From assembly GCA_902779075.1 (NCBI GenBank), contig CACZAK010000261.1:1-10184 (forward strand): a DNA stretch of 10,184 nucleotides. The letters are read 5' to 3'. The DNA is from an uncultured bacterium. Its GTDB lineage: Bacteria > Verrucomicrobiota > Kiritimatiellia > RFP12 > UBA1067. Under the pieces are notes generated by a model. That model made no database searches, had not been told where the DNA came from, and saw only the letters and a program-made list of their open reading frames with translations. Of this stretch, positions 1 through 5,064 are shown piece by piece. How positions within the stretch are numbered: position 1 is the first letter of the stretch; every line of letters begins with the position of its first letter. Both the position numbers and the translations under genes were made by a program.

Positions 1-13
1 CCCGTACCCTCGA

Positions 14-79
14 AAAATAGGCAAATGTTCAATTTTCAGGACTCCCATTTTGGGAAAACCGACCTATTTTCCCAAAATG
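14..79. repeat. Perfect 13-bp inverted repeat with a competing 8-bp pairing
   Basis: CATTTTGGGAAAA at 46-58 is the exact reverse complement of TTTTCCCAAAATG at 67-79, with an 8-nt loop between them (13-bp perfect stem). In addition AAAATAGG at 14-21 is the exact complement of CCTATTTT at 63-70, which would compete with the longer stem. It lies 3' of the antitoxin gene, which ends at 142 on the minus strand. It could end that transcript, but there is no clean U-tract after a GC-rich stem, so an intrinsic terminator is not convincing. A dispersed intergenic (REP/MITE-like) palindrome is equally possible. Confidence 0.6.
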
Positions 80-81
80 CT

Positions 82-122
82 AAACGGCCGTTTTACAACG
101 CTTTCGTGGGGTGTGTCCCCAC
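82..122. repeat. 12-bp palindrome followed by a GTGGGG/CCCCAC hairpin
   Basis: AAACGGCCGTTT at 82-93 is a perfect 12-bp palindrome. Thirteen bases further on, GTGGGG (106-111) pairs with CCCCAC (117-122) around a TGTGT loop. Together with the inverted repeat at 46-79 this makes three self-complementary elements in about 80 bases. The core GGGGTGTGTCCC occurs again at 1682-1693, and a variant GGGGTCTATCCCC at 1877-1889, so this may be a recurring genomic motif. It lies 20 bases past the antitoxin stop. Confidence 0.5.
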
Positions 123-141
123 AGATTTGATGCGAGATGCA

Positions 142-435
142 TCATGATACGCCTGCTGGCGCAATGCGAATAGTTAATCCAAGCGCATTCAGCACCCTCA
201 TTACAGTGGTGATCGTTGGGTTCCCACCTGGAGCGAACGCCCTATATAGATTCTCTCTAGTAACGTTGGCCTTGCGGGCGACCTTGCTCATACCTTCGGC
301 CTTGGCAACGTCTCCAAGGGCAATAGACATAAACTCAGGATCGTTAGCCTCCATTGCGGCCTCTATGTATGCAGCACGATCTTCAGGCGTCTTCAGCGAA
401 TCTTCGATGTTCCACTTATACAGTTTTGTCTTCAT
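142..435 (-). CDS. HigA-like antitoxin (addiction module antidote family, HTH)
   Basis: This is the 97-residue antitoxin of a type II toxin-antitoxin pair. It should bind and neutralise the toxin encoded just upstream and repress their shared promoter. It matches the COG3636/TIGR02684 'addiction module antidote' pattern: an N-terminal arm with TPEDRAAYIEAAMEANDPEF, then a Xre-like helix-turn-helix with MSKVARKANVTRENLYRAF, then GGNPTITTVMRVLNALGL. The frame is open to 462, but ATG 435 is chosen because GAGGAGGT lies 4 nt before it. The toxin ends at 446, leaving a 10-nt gap. The Shine-Dalgarno sequence overlaps the toxin stop codon, which suggests translational coupling. I am confident of the family and less so of the exact subfamily name (HigA versus generic antidote). 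Confidence 0.88.
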   Translation of the reverse strand: MKTKLYKWNIEDSLKTPEDRAAYIEAAMEANDPEFMSIALGDVAKAEGMSKVARKANVTRENLYRAFAPGGNPTITTVMRVLNALGLTIRIAPAGVS

Positions 436-437
436 GT

Positions 438-447
438 CTACCTCCTC
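438..447 (-). promoter_or_regulatory. Strong ribosome binding site overlapping the toxin stop codon
   Basis: The minus strand reads TGAGGAGGTAGACATG. The toxin stop TGA (448-446) runs straight into a near-consensus Shine-Dalgarno sequence, which sets the antitoxin start at 435. Ribosomes ending toxin synthesis would sit on this site, favouring reinitiation. It is far stronger than anything upstream of the toxin start. Confidence 0.75.
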
Positions 448-736
448 AAATTGTTGCAGCAAGTTTCCTTGCAGTTTCTATGTCCGACTTCTGTGTCGAT
501 TTATCTCCACCGGCCAGCAGTATTATAATTTCGTTGTCTCTTTCCGTGTAATATACCCTATATCCAGGACCGAAGTCGAATCGCAATTCAAATACTCCGT
601 CACCCACCGACTTCACGTCCCCAATGTTGCCGTTCTGCATTCGTCTTATGCGCACAGCTATCCGCATTCTTGCCATACGGTCTTTAAGCCGCGCATACCA
701 TTTCATATACAACTTGGTCTGGCGTATCGTTTTCAC
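446..736 (-). CDS. RelE/HigB-family toxin (probable mRNA interferase)
   Basis: This is the 96-residue toxin of the same module. The family generally acts as ribosome-dependent or mRNA-cleaving ribonucleases in the cytoplasm. Hallmarks of the TIGR02683 'addiction module killer' group are present: WYARLKDRMARMRIAVRIRRM near residues 13-33, GNIGDVKSVGDGVFELRFDF, the strongly conserved GPGYRVYYTER, and the C-terminal LLAGGDKSTQKSDIETARKLA. Its length is normal for the family. The start is GTG 736; this gives the usual N-terminal strand (IRQTKLYMKWY), whereas the next ATG (706) would remove it. No Shine-Dalgarno sequence precedes the GTG, and the predicted transcription start is within a base or two of it, so the mRNA may be leaderless. 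Toxin precedes antitoxin, as in higBA. Confidence 0.9.
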   Translation of the reverse strand: MKTIRQTKLYMKWYARLKDRMARMRIAVRIRRMQNGNIGDVKSVGDGVFELRFDFGPGYRVYYTERDNEIIILLAGGDKSTQKSDIETARKLAATI

Positions 737-743
737 GTGGCAA

Positions 744-773
744 ATTGTAGCATATATATCACATCTCTGTCAA
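744..773 (-). promoter_or_regulatory. Sigma70-type promoter of the RelE/HigA-like module
   Basis: On the minus strand, TTGACA (773-768, a perfect -35 consensus) is followed after 18 bp by TACAAT (749-744, five of six matches to TATAAT). A TGC precedes the -10, giving an extended -10 (TGCTACAAT). Transcription should begin around 738-736, essentially at the toxin GTG codon. The spacer holds an alternating AT run (ATATATAT) and the start region a CACGTG palindrome (734-739); either could belong to an autoregulatory operator, which is inference. Confidence 0.75.
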
Positions 774-945
774 CCCGACAAGCATTTACCTTTAACCCAA
801 ACCGTCATGTTGCTACGCCGAGTTGCCCCACAAGTCGCACATTTCCCGCGACGCTCTGACCCATACCAATCTTCATTCTGTTTGTTGCCGCCATGTTTCT
901 TTACTGTGGTAATTTACTGTGGCAATCAGGTCTGACCCTTTCCAT
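774..945. other. Intergenic stretch with 13-bp tandem duplication
   Basis: I see no coding sequence on either strand that looks real. TTTACTGTGGTAA (900-912) and TTTACTGTGGCAA (913-925) are adjacent copies of a 13-bp unit with one mismatch. Directly after them is AGGTCTGACCC (928-938), and a related CTCTGACCC occurs at 854-862. The homology of the following AraC fragment begins just past this point, so this could be a rearrangement or insertion boundary. Confidence 0.5.
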
Positions 946-1074
946 CCGCTTTTTGCTCCGGAAATCGCCGCGCAGTGCGGATACCGCTACTCGACGAACT
1001 TCCGGGACGCTTTCCGCTCCGCTACCGGTCTCAATCCTCTTGCTTGGAGAAAGAACAACGTCAAGAACGCATGA
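946..1074 (+). pseudogene. 3' remnant of an AraC-family transcriptional regulator
   Basis: Frame 1 of the plus strand reads about 42 residues that fit the second helix-turn-helix and C-terminus of AraC/XylS DNA-binding domains: PEIAAQCGYRYSTNFRDAF, then RSATGLNPLAWRKNNVKNA and TGA at 1072-1074. In the family this part reads roughly 'IA..cGf.....F.r.Fr..tG.sP..yR'. The reading frame is closed by a stop at 910-912, contains no usable start, and neither the first helix-turn-helix nor a sensor domain can be found upstream in any frame. It is therefore a truncated relic, the only plus-strand coding trace in the window. It is wedged between two toxin-antitoxin modules. A short hairpin (TCGCCGC 1077-1083 with GCGGCGA 1099-1105) follows its stop. 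Confidence 0.62.
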
Positions 1075-1135
1075 CCTCGCCGCCGACGATCGTCATACGC
1101 GGCGACAGCGATTCGTCGACGAGACCTTCGCGGCG

Positions 1136-1330
1136 TTATTGTTTTGATTCTTCTGGCGCGGACAGATGCCTGATAATAGACTTCGCCGTTATTTCGTTTA
1201 TTTCACGATGACGCGGCACAGGCTGTGTGGCGCCAGTGATGACATTACGGTAGATGTCGTGCCCGCCACGAGAACGGACAAGGACGCACCCTTCCTCTTC
1301 AAGTCTGCGCAAAAGATCAATGCGCTTCAT
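1136..1330 (-). CDS. hicA: HicA toxin (mRNA interferase)
   Basis: This is a 64-residue HicA-type toxin. The family is a small double-stranded-RNA-binding-like fold that cleaves mRNA until bound by HicB. Visible signatures are the N-terminal helix MKRIDLLRRLEEEGC, the GGHDIY motif with the expected catalytic histidine at residue 24, and VPRHREINEITAKSIIRHL. Its length is typical of the family. ATG 1330 overlaps the upstream hicB stop in an ATGA arrangement, and GGAG lies about 5 nt before it, so the two genes are translationally coupled. Here the antitoxin gene comes first, the reverse of the classical E. coli hicAB order. The gene ends 61 bases from the stop of the AraC remnant on the opposite strand. 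Confidence 0.9.
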   Translation of the reverse strand: MKRIDLLRRLEEEGCVLVRSRGGHDIYRNVITGATQPVPRHREINEITAKSIIRHLSAPEESKQ

Positions 1331-1530
1331 GCATGCTCCAGATCCATCACGCCAATGGAACGGCGCGTGTCTTGCAAGTCGCCGTCGCGGATCGCATCAC
1401 GGATGTCACGCAGCATATACTGAAGCTCCGCGAGGTCGTGTCCTTGCGTCACGTAGTCTGGATAGTCATCCCAGAAACCAACCCAAAGTTTATCATTGGG
1501 ATCCTGCCAATACGTGTAAGATATGCACAT
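1327..1530 (-). CDS. hicB: HicB-family antitoxin, short form
   Basis: This is a 67-residue HicB-like antitoxin, the cognate partner of the overlapping hicA. It shows the single partially degraded RNase-H-like fold: a strand (ISYTYWQDPNDKLWVGFWDD), then YPDYVTQGHDLAELQYMLRD, which corresponds to the family's 'P.l.gc.TqG.t.eEA..n..dai'. No helix-turn-helix or ribbon-helix-helix follows, so DNA binding would have to come from elsewhere or be absent. The frame is open to 1839, but the homology begins at this ATG. A perfect TATAAT at 1560-1555 would make any longer start untranscribed from that promoter. AAAGGA lies about 10 nt before the ATG. Alternative in-frame starts are 1554 and 1566. Confidence 0.8.
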   Translation of the reverse strand: MCISYTYWQDPNDKLWVGFWDDYPDYVTQGHDLAELQYMLRDIRDAIRDGDLQDTRRSIGVMDLEHA

Positions 1531-1554
1531 CAACGGTTTGTCCTTTCGTCGCAT

Positions 1555-1563
1555 ATTATACCA
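1555..1563 (-). promoter_or_regulatory. hicB: Extended -10 promoter of hicBA
   Basis: The minus strand reads TGGTATAAT at 1563-1555: a perfect TATAAT with the TGn extension. No good -35 hexamer is visible at 16-18 bp, which is common when an extended -10 is present. The predicted start near 1548 gives a leader of about 18 nt carrying AAAGGA ahead of the hicB ATG at 1530. Confidence 0.6.
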
Positions 1564-1777
1564 CATATCGGCGTATTCGTGGCGGACGGAACCCGCGATA
1601 CCAGTTTCAGCACCCGTCCGGAAACAGCCGCTACGCGGGACACGCAGCCAATCGCAGCTCGCGGAAAATTGCGCGTTGCGCGGGGTGTGTCCCTCGTCGG
1701 TTTTAGCCGTGTAGATCGTGTAGAAAGCGTTGCCCCGCTCGACGCTAAACGACCCTACTCGACTCTGGTGTGTTAGC
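1564..1777 (-). other. Coding-like tract in frame with hicB, no recognised product
   Basis: The hicB frame stays open on the minus strand to an ATG at 1839. Its middle part (about 1567-1755) has protein-like composition, with stretches such as GNAFYTIYTAKTDEGHTPRN and SASCDWLRVPRSGCFRTG and mostly G/C third positions. I recognise no family. The hicBA promoter sits at its 3' end, so it is not part of the antitoxin as transcribed from there. It also contains GGGGTGTGTCCC (plus strand, 1682-1693), shared with the repeat at 108-119, and GAAAGCGTTG (plus 1720-1729), whose complement lies at 96-105. A decayed gene or a dispersed repeat are both possible. Otherwise I see nothing in 1531-1894 except the CGCAAAG repeat. 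Confidence 0.35.
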
Positions 1778-1804
1778 CGCAAAGAACGCAAAGGTCGCAA
1801 AGAA
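1778..1804. repeat. 9-bp tandem repeat, three CGCAAAG units
   Basis: CGCAAAGAA, CGCAAAGGT and CGCAAAGAA follow one another at 1778-1804, a perfect 9-bp period with a two-base variation in the middle copy. It lies in a non-coding stretch and is not part of any recognised gene. Short CGCAAAG-type arrays are a kind of low-copy simple repeat; no function is claimed. Confidence 0.6.
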
Positions 1805-1876
1805 AGAACTTCGTGGGACGCCTTACGACATCTTGTCAAATCATGCGGTTTTACAATCTAAATCACAACCGTCAAA

Positions 1877-1889
1877 GGGGTCTATCCCC
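1877..1889 (-). repeat. GGGG/CCCC mini-hairpin after the small exported peptide gene
   Basis: GGGGTCTATCCCC forms a 4-bp G:C stem with a 5-nt loop. It is followed on the minus strand by TTTG, starting 5 nt past the TAA at 1895-1897. The stem is too short for a confident intrinsic terminator. The pattern GGGGTnTnTCCC matches copies at 108-120 and 1682-1693. Confidence 0.4.
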
Positions 1890-1894
1890 GCAAT

Positions 1895-2083
1895 TTAGAA
1901 GCCCGTCCACTTGACGAAACCGTCGGCGACCGGTGCCGTCTGTATTTTCTTCACCTCGCGCCTCCACGCATCGAGCTTCGCCTGTGTCGGATTCGTTTTC
2001 TCTCCTCCACGCGACGTTGCACAAACGCCGATCACCATCACCGCAAAGAAGCCCAATGTCAAGAATTGAACCGTCTTTTTCAT
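1895..2083 (-). CDS. Small exported hypothetical protein (62 residues)
   Basis: The open reading frame encodes 62 residues with a classical export signal: positive MKK, then the hydrophobic run VQFLTLGFFAVMVIGVCATS. A short mature part follows, charged (KLDAWRREVKKIQ) and ending DGFVKWTGF. The cysteine in VIGVC is not preceded by a normal lipobox residue at -1 (Val instead of Gly/Ala/Ser), so a lipoprotein is doubtful. An AGGG lies 7 nt before ATG 2083. It is 67 bases after the GH20 stop, in the same direction, so it could be the last gene of the operon or independent; I see no clear promoter between them. No family is recognised. The signal sequence and the Shine-Dalgarno sequence make it likely to be a real gene. 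Confidence 0.55.
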   Translation of the reverse strand: MKKTVQFLTLGFFAVMVIGVCATSRGGEKTNPTQAKLDAWRREVKKIQTAPVADGFVKWTGF

Positions 2084-2150
2084 GTCTATGCCCTGTAGTT
2101 CAGATTTCCCTTCACTTTTGCCTTCACAAGTAGGCGCTCAAGATTTGTCT

Positions 2151-4076
2151 TTATTGAGCCAAGTTCGGCTCTGAAGAAAACTCAAGGCCCGGGACTTCTC
2201 GCGGATGGCTCTCCAATGTCACAGGCACGAACGTCGATGTCCAAGAATACCCCCATTCGTCGCCGATCGACTTGGGCACTGTCAGCTTGACATGGTTCCA
2301 GCCGGCCTTAAGCGAGATTTCAGTCGGCGGGCGCATGAAGTACTCCTCGTTCGTGAACGGAGTTTCGGCAATGTTGTCGCTCGTAGGCTCCTCCGGATGG
2401 GCCATGATGTGCTTAAGTCCCGGATGAACCCATTCTGGCGCGGGTACGGCTACGCCGTTCACCTCCACCTTTGTGCCAAGAGACCTCCCCCATTCGCCCT
2501 TCTCCGGGAGTCCATGTCCGCGTCCGCCAGAGCGCCCGAACATCGTAAATCCGATCCATGCGCCGACAATCTGGTCTCTCGGCGACTTGATCCATGTCTC
2601 GACATACGCAACCCCTTGAGTCTCCATGAGGTACGAGTTCGCCCGATCAAGCGAGTGCCGACCGCAGTCTGAGATCATCACCGTCGCCTGCGCAATGTCC
2701 TTCGCAACGACAACTCCCTTTGAATCCGTGATGCGGAACCTGAGCGGCGTCTGACGAACGTATGTGAACGGCAGCCCCAGCGGACGAATGACCTTGTCGC
2801 GATTGGCGACAATCGCATCCTCGAAAGCGACAACCTCGGCAAAAGCCGGAGTTCCTGGAGCGGGCAGCTTCACAAGATATTCAGGTCGGTCCTTTTCCCG
2901 GCCATTCCAAAGGTAGTCTGAATACGCGACAATAGCCGAAGCGAACGAGCAGTTCGTCCATATTCGCGCCGTATCTTCGCCAAGTGAATCGTCGTGCCAT
3001 GAACAGATGACCGCGCCAAGCATGTTCTCTGCGGGGATGTCGTATCTCATCGGCTTGGAGAATACAGCCGTATTGAGAAATGTCAGCGGATCCTTGCTGC
3101 CGAAGTATCCTCGCACCGTATCGAAGATCAATTCGTCTTTCTCGACCTTGTAGCCGTCCTGCCAGACCATGCGCGCCGGACGAGTGCCGTCGAGAAGGAC
3201 AAACGGCTTGCCAGGCGTCCAAGCGACCGGAATGCGTCCGTTCCTGCGAATCGTCTCCGCCCAATGCGGACAATACGAATCGGGAACCATCTCGTAGGGA
3301 GTCCGCGCCTCGTCCGTCCCGAGATGGACAAACGGCATGTCCTCTGCCGGGACAAGCGAGCAGAGTTCGTCCAGGAGGTCTGCCACAATCTCCCTCACCT
3401 GCGGCTCTGCCATGTGCGTAATGCCAAGTCCGCGACGGAATGCGAGCGTATGCCCCGGAACGTCCAGCTCGGGCATGACCGTGATGCCCCGCGCCTTCGC
3501 GTATGCGACGACTTCCTTGAAGTCCTCCTGCGTGTAGTAGCGGTTCATCTGACGGCGGAACGCCCACGGTGCCTGGAGCATCGGGTATTTCCTAGACTCG
3601 AGCCGCCAGCCGTAGTAGTCCGTGATATGCCAGTGAAAAAGGTTGAACTTGTAGGCGGCCATCAGGTCAAGCAGCTTCAGTATCTCGGCCTTGTCCAGAA
3701 AGTTTCTTCCGCAGTCATGCATGAACCCGCGCCAGCGGAAGGCTGGGGCATCGGTGATCTCACAGCACGGAAGCCGCCCGTCGGAGAGCTTCTTTAGCTG
3801 TTCAAGCGTCGCCCTCGCAGCACGCTCCCCCTTCAGCCCGGCTGCCGTGATCGTGATCTCATTAGTCGAGATCGTCAGCCGATAGGCCTCGTCTGCTGTC
3901 AGCGGATTCACGCATTCAATCGCCTTTAGCTCCACGACCACAGGAACGCCTGACGTCGCCACACCATCCATCGGCACAACCGACTTCGGACGCGGCAGAA
4001 GTTCGTCAAGCGGCCCGCCGATGGCGGCTGACATCGTCATCGCCACCGCAAGAGTTGTTGCGCATATACTTCTCAT
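2151..4076 (-). CDS. Secreted beta-N-acetylhexosaminidase, GH20
   Basis: This 641-residue exported glycosidase of family GH20 should remove terminal beta-linked GlcNAc/GalNAc by substrate-assisted (oxazolinium) catalysis. ATG 4076 starts a signal peptide (hydrophobic stretch ending SAAIGG, about residues 1-21); the frame is open further upstream but only through non-conserved sequence overlapping the previous gene. A GH20b-like N-domain spans about 25-110. The barrel follows: FRWRGFMHDCGRNF (about 113-126), FHWHITDYYGWRL (147-159), VMPELDVPGH (200-209), and the catalytic pair in HLGTDEA, D255-E256. A C-terminal beta domain (about 440-641) resembles the extra domain of Bacteroidetes GH20 enzymes (YFMRPPTEISLKAGWNHV). 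The usual 'TDD' is TDY here. It follows the phosphoesterase by 19 nt, with AAGGA about 12 nt before the ATG. Confidence 0.93.
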   Translation of the reverse strand: MRSICATTLAVAMTMSAAIGGPLDELLPRPKSVVPMDGVATSGVPVVVELKAIECVNPLTADEAYRLTISTNEITITAAGLKGERAARATLEQLKKLSDGRLPCCEITDAPAFRWRGFMHDCGRNFLDKAEILKLLDLMAAYKFNLFHWHITDYYGWRLESRKYPMLQAPWAFRRQMNRYYTQEDFKEVVAYAKARGITVMPELDVPGHTLAFRRGLGITHMAEPQVREIVADLLDELCSLVPAEDMPFVHLGTDEARTPYEMVPDSYCPHWAETIRRNGRIPVAWTPGKPFVLLDGTRPARMVWQDGYKVEKDELIFDTVRGYFGSKDPLTFLNTAVFSKPMRYDIPAENMLGAVICSWHDDSLGEDTARIWTNCSFASAIVAYSDYLWNGREKDRPEYLVKLPAPGTPAFAEVVAFEDAIVANRDKVIRPLGLPFTYVRQTPLRFRITDSKGVVVAKDIAQATVMISDCGRHSLDRANSYLMETQGVAYVETWIKSPRDQIVGAWIGFTMFGRSGGRGHGLPEKGEWGRSLGTKVEVNGVAVPAPEWVHPGLKHIMAHPEEPTSDNIAETPFTNEEYFMRPPTEISLKAGWNHVKLTVPKSIGDEWGYSWTSTFVPVTLESHPREVPGLEFSSEPNLAQ

Positions 4077-4095
4077 TTTTGATGTACGTCCTTCT

Positions 4096-5064
4096 TCAGT
4101 TACTCGCTCCGCACAAACCTTGTTTCTTCCTGTTCTGGGCAAGGAAGTAACCCGTGATGGACGCAGAGCCGTCGTCAAGGATGTCGACTTCTGCGAAGCT
4201 GTTGGTATTCCGGCTCTTCGTCACCTGCGCGGGGATCGCATAGTAGAGGATGCCGTTCAGCTCCTCGCAGAGACCCGTGTGCTGATGGCCCATGAGGACG
4301 GTCTTGACCTTGCCGCTCGCCTCAAGGATCGCGCACACCGCCGCGGCGTTTTTGACGACGTGGCCCTTCGCGCCGTTCGGATGCAGTATCTCGTGGCAGA
4401 ACACGACACACGGCCCCTTCGCCGCAGCAAGCTCGCCCTCAAGCCACTTCAGCTGCGCTGACGAGACGTTCGAGTCGGTCCAGCTCCACGGCCAGTCCTT
4501 CGAGTAGTGGCGGTCGCCTGTTCCGTAGTTCGCGTCAAGCACGATGAAACGGATGCCGTTCTTCGTGAACGCATAGTAGCCCTCGGTCATCGGCGCACCG
4601 GCGTTCTTCACCCGCGCGTAGAACTCCTCTGGCGCAAAGCTGCAGAAGTCGTGATTGCCGGGGACGTGGTAGCACGGACCGTTGAACTTGAGAAACTCGG
4701 CCTCGAATTCGTCGAACGCGGCGTTCGTTAGCGCCTCGTCCTTCTCGCCCTTGGCCGATGCGCCGACCCTCGACCAGTCCGTCATGTCGCCGCCTTCGAC
4801 CGCCATGTCAAGCTTCAGCTCGTTGAACTTGGCGACCGCCGCGCGCATCTTGGCGAGCGACGCGAAGAAGAAACGGTCGTCGCCGGCCCAGGCATAGTCG
4901 ACGTTGGCGTAGTGGGAATCGCTCAGGAATCCGAGCCGCACCCGCGTCGGTTTCGCCGCGCATTCCGCGCCATATACGCGCCGCGCCGTCCACACAAACG
5001 CCATGCCTGCAACGGCAGACGCTGCACCTGTTATGAATTCACGCCTATTCATCGTCTCCTTCAT
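4096..5064 (-). CDS. Tat-exported calcineurin-like metallophosphoesterase
   Basis: This 322-residue enzyme of the calcineurin-like superfamily should hydrolyse phosphomonoesters or diesters with two metal ions. All metal-ligand motifs are present: DSH (D49, H51), GGDMTD (D93), GNHD (N137, H138), FCHE (H224) and GHQH (H260, H262). The N-terminus MNRREFITGAASAVAGMAF is a twin-arginine signal, so the folded enzyme is exported. The start is ATG 5064, because it overlaps the upstream stop as ATGA and has AAGGA 7 nt before it. ATG 5052 is the alternative and keeps the Tat motif. The frame continues to 5511, but that part only shadows the upstream gene. It sits between a secreted unknown protein and a GH20 enzyme, which hints at a phosphorylated glycan substrate, though the specificity cannot be read from sequence. 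Confidence 0.9.
   Translation of the reverse strand: MKETMNRREFITGAASAVAGMAFVWTARRVYGAECAAKPTRVRLGFLSDSHYANVDYAWAGDDRFFFASLAKMRAAVAKFNELKLDMAVEGGDMTDWSRVGASAKGEKDEALTNAAFDEFEAEFLKFNGPCYHVPGNHDFCSFAPEEFYARVKNAGAPMTEGYYAFTKNGIRFIVLDANYGTGDRHYSKDWPWSWTDSNVSSAQLKWLEGELAAAKGPCVVFCHEILHPNGAKGHVVKNAAAVCAILEASGKVKTVLMGHQHTGLCEELNGILYYAIPAQVTKSRNTNSFAEVDILDDGSASITGYFLAQNRKKQGLCGASN

Noticed and set aside
137..859. 240-codon plus-strand open frame across the first toxin-antitoxin pair
   Set aside because: It lies opposite two clearly recognised genes and has no family features of its own.
1077..1105. Terminator after the AraC remnant
   Set aside because: A 7-bp stem with a palindromic loop is present but no T-run follows on the plus strand, and the gene itself is dead.
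1778..1804. CRISPR-like array
   Set aside because: The units are 9 bp with no spacers; this is a simple tandem repeat. No repeat-spacer pattern occurs anywhere in the window.
1327..1839. 170-residue HicB as one full-length protein
   Set aside because: HicB homology starts only at residue 104 of this frame and a well-formed -10 element sits just before it; the shorter product is preferred.
1877..1889. Intrinsic terminator for the glycan operon
   Set aside because: The stem is only 4 bp and is followed by TTTG rather than a U-tract; kept only as a repeat motif.
2020..2083. Lipoprotein signal in the 62-residue peptide
   Set aside because: The residue before the cysteine is Val, which does not fit the lipobox; an ordinary Sec signal is more likely.
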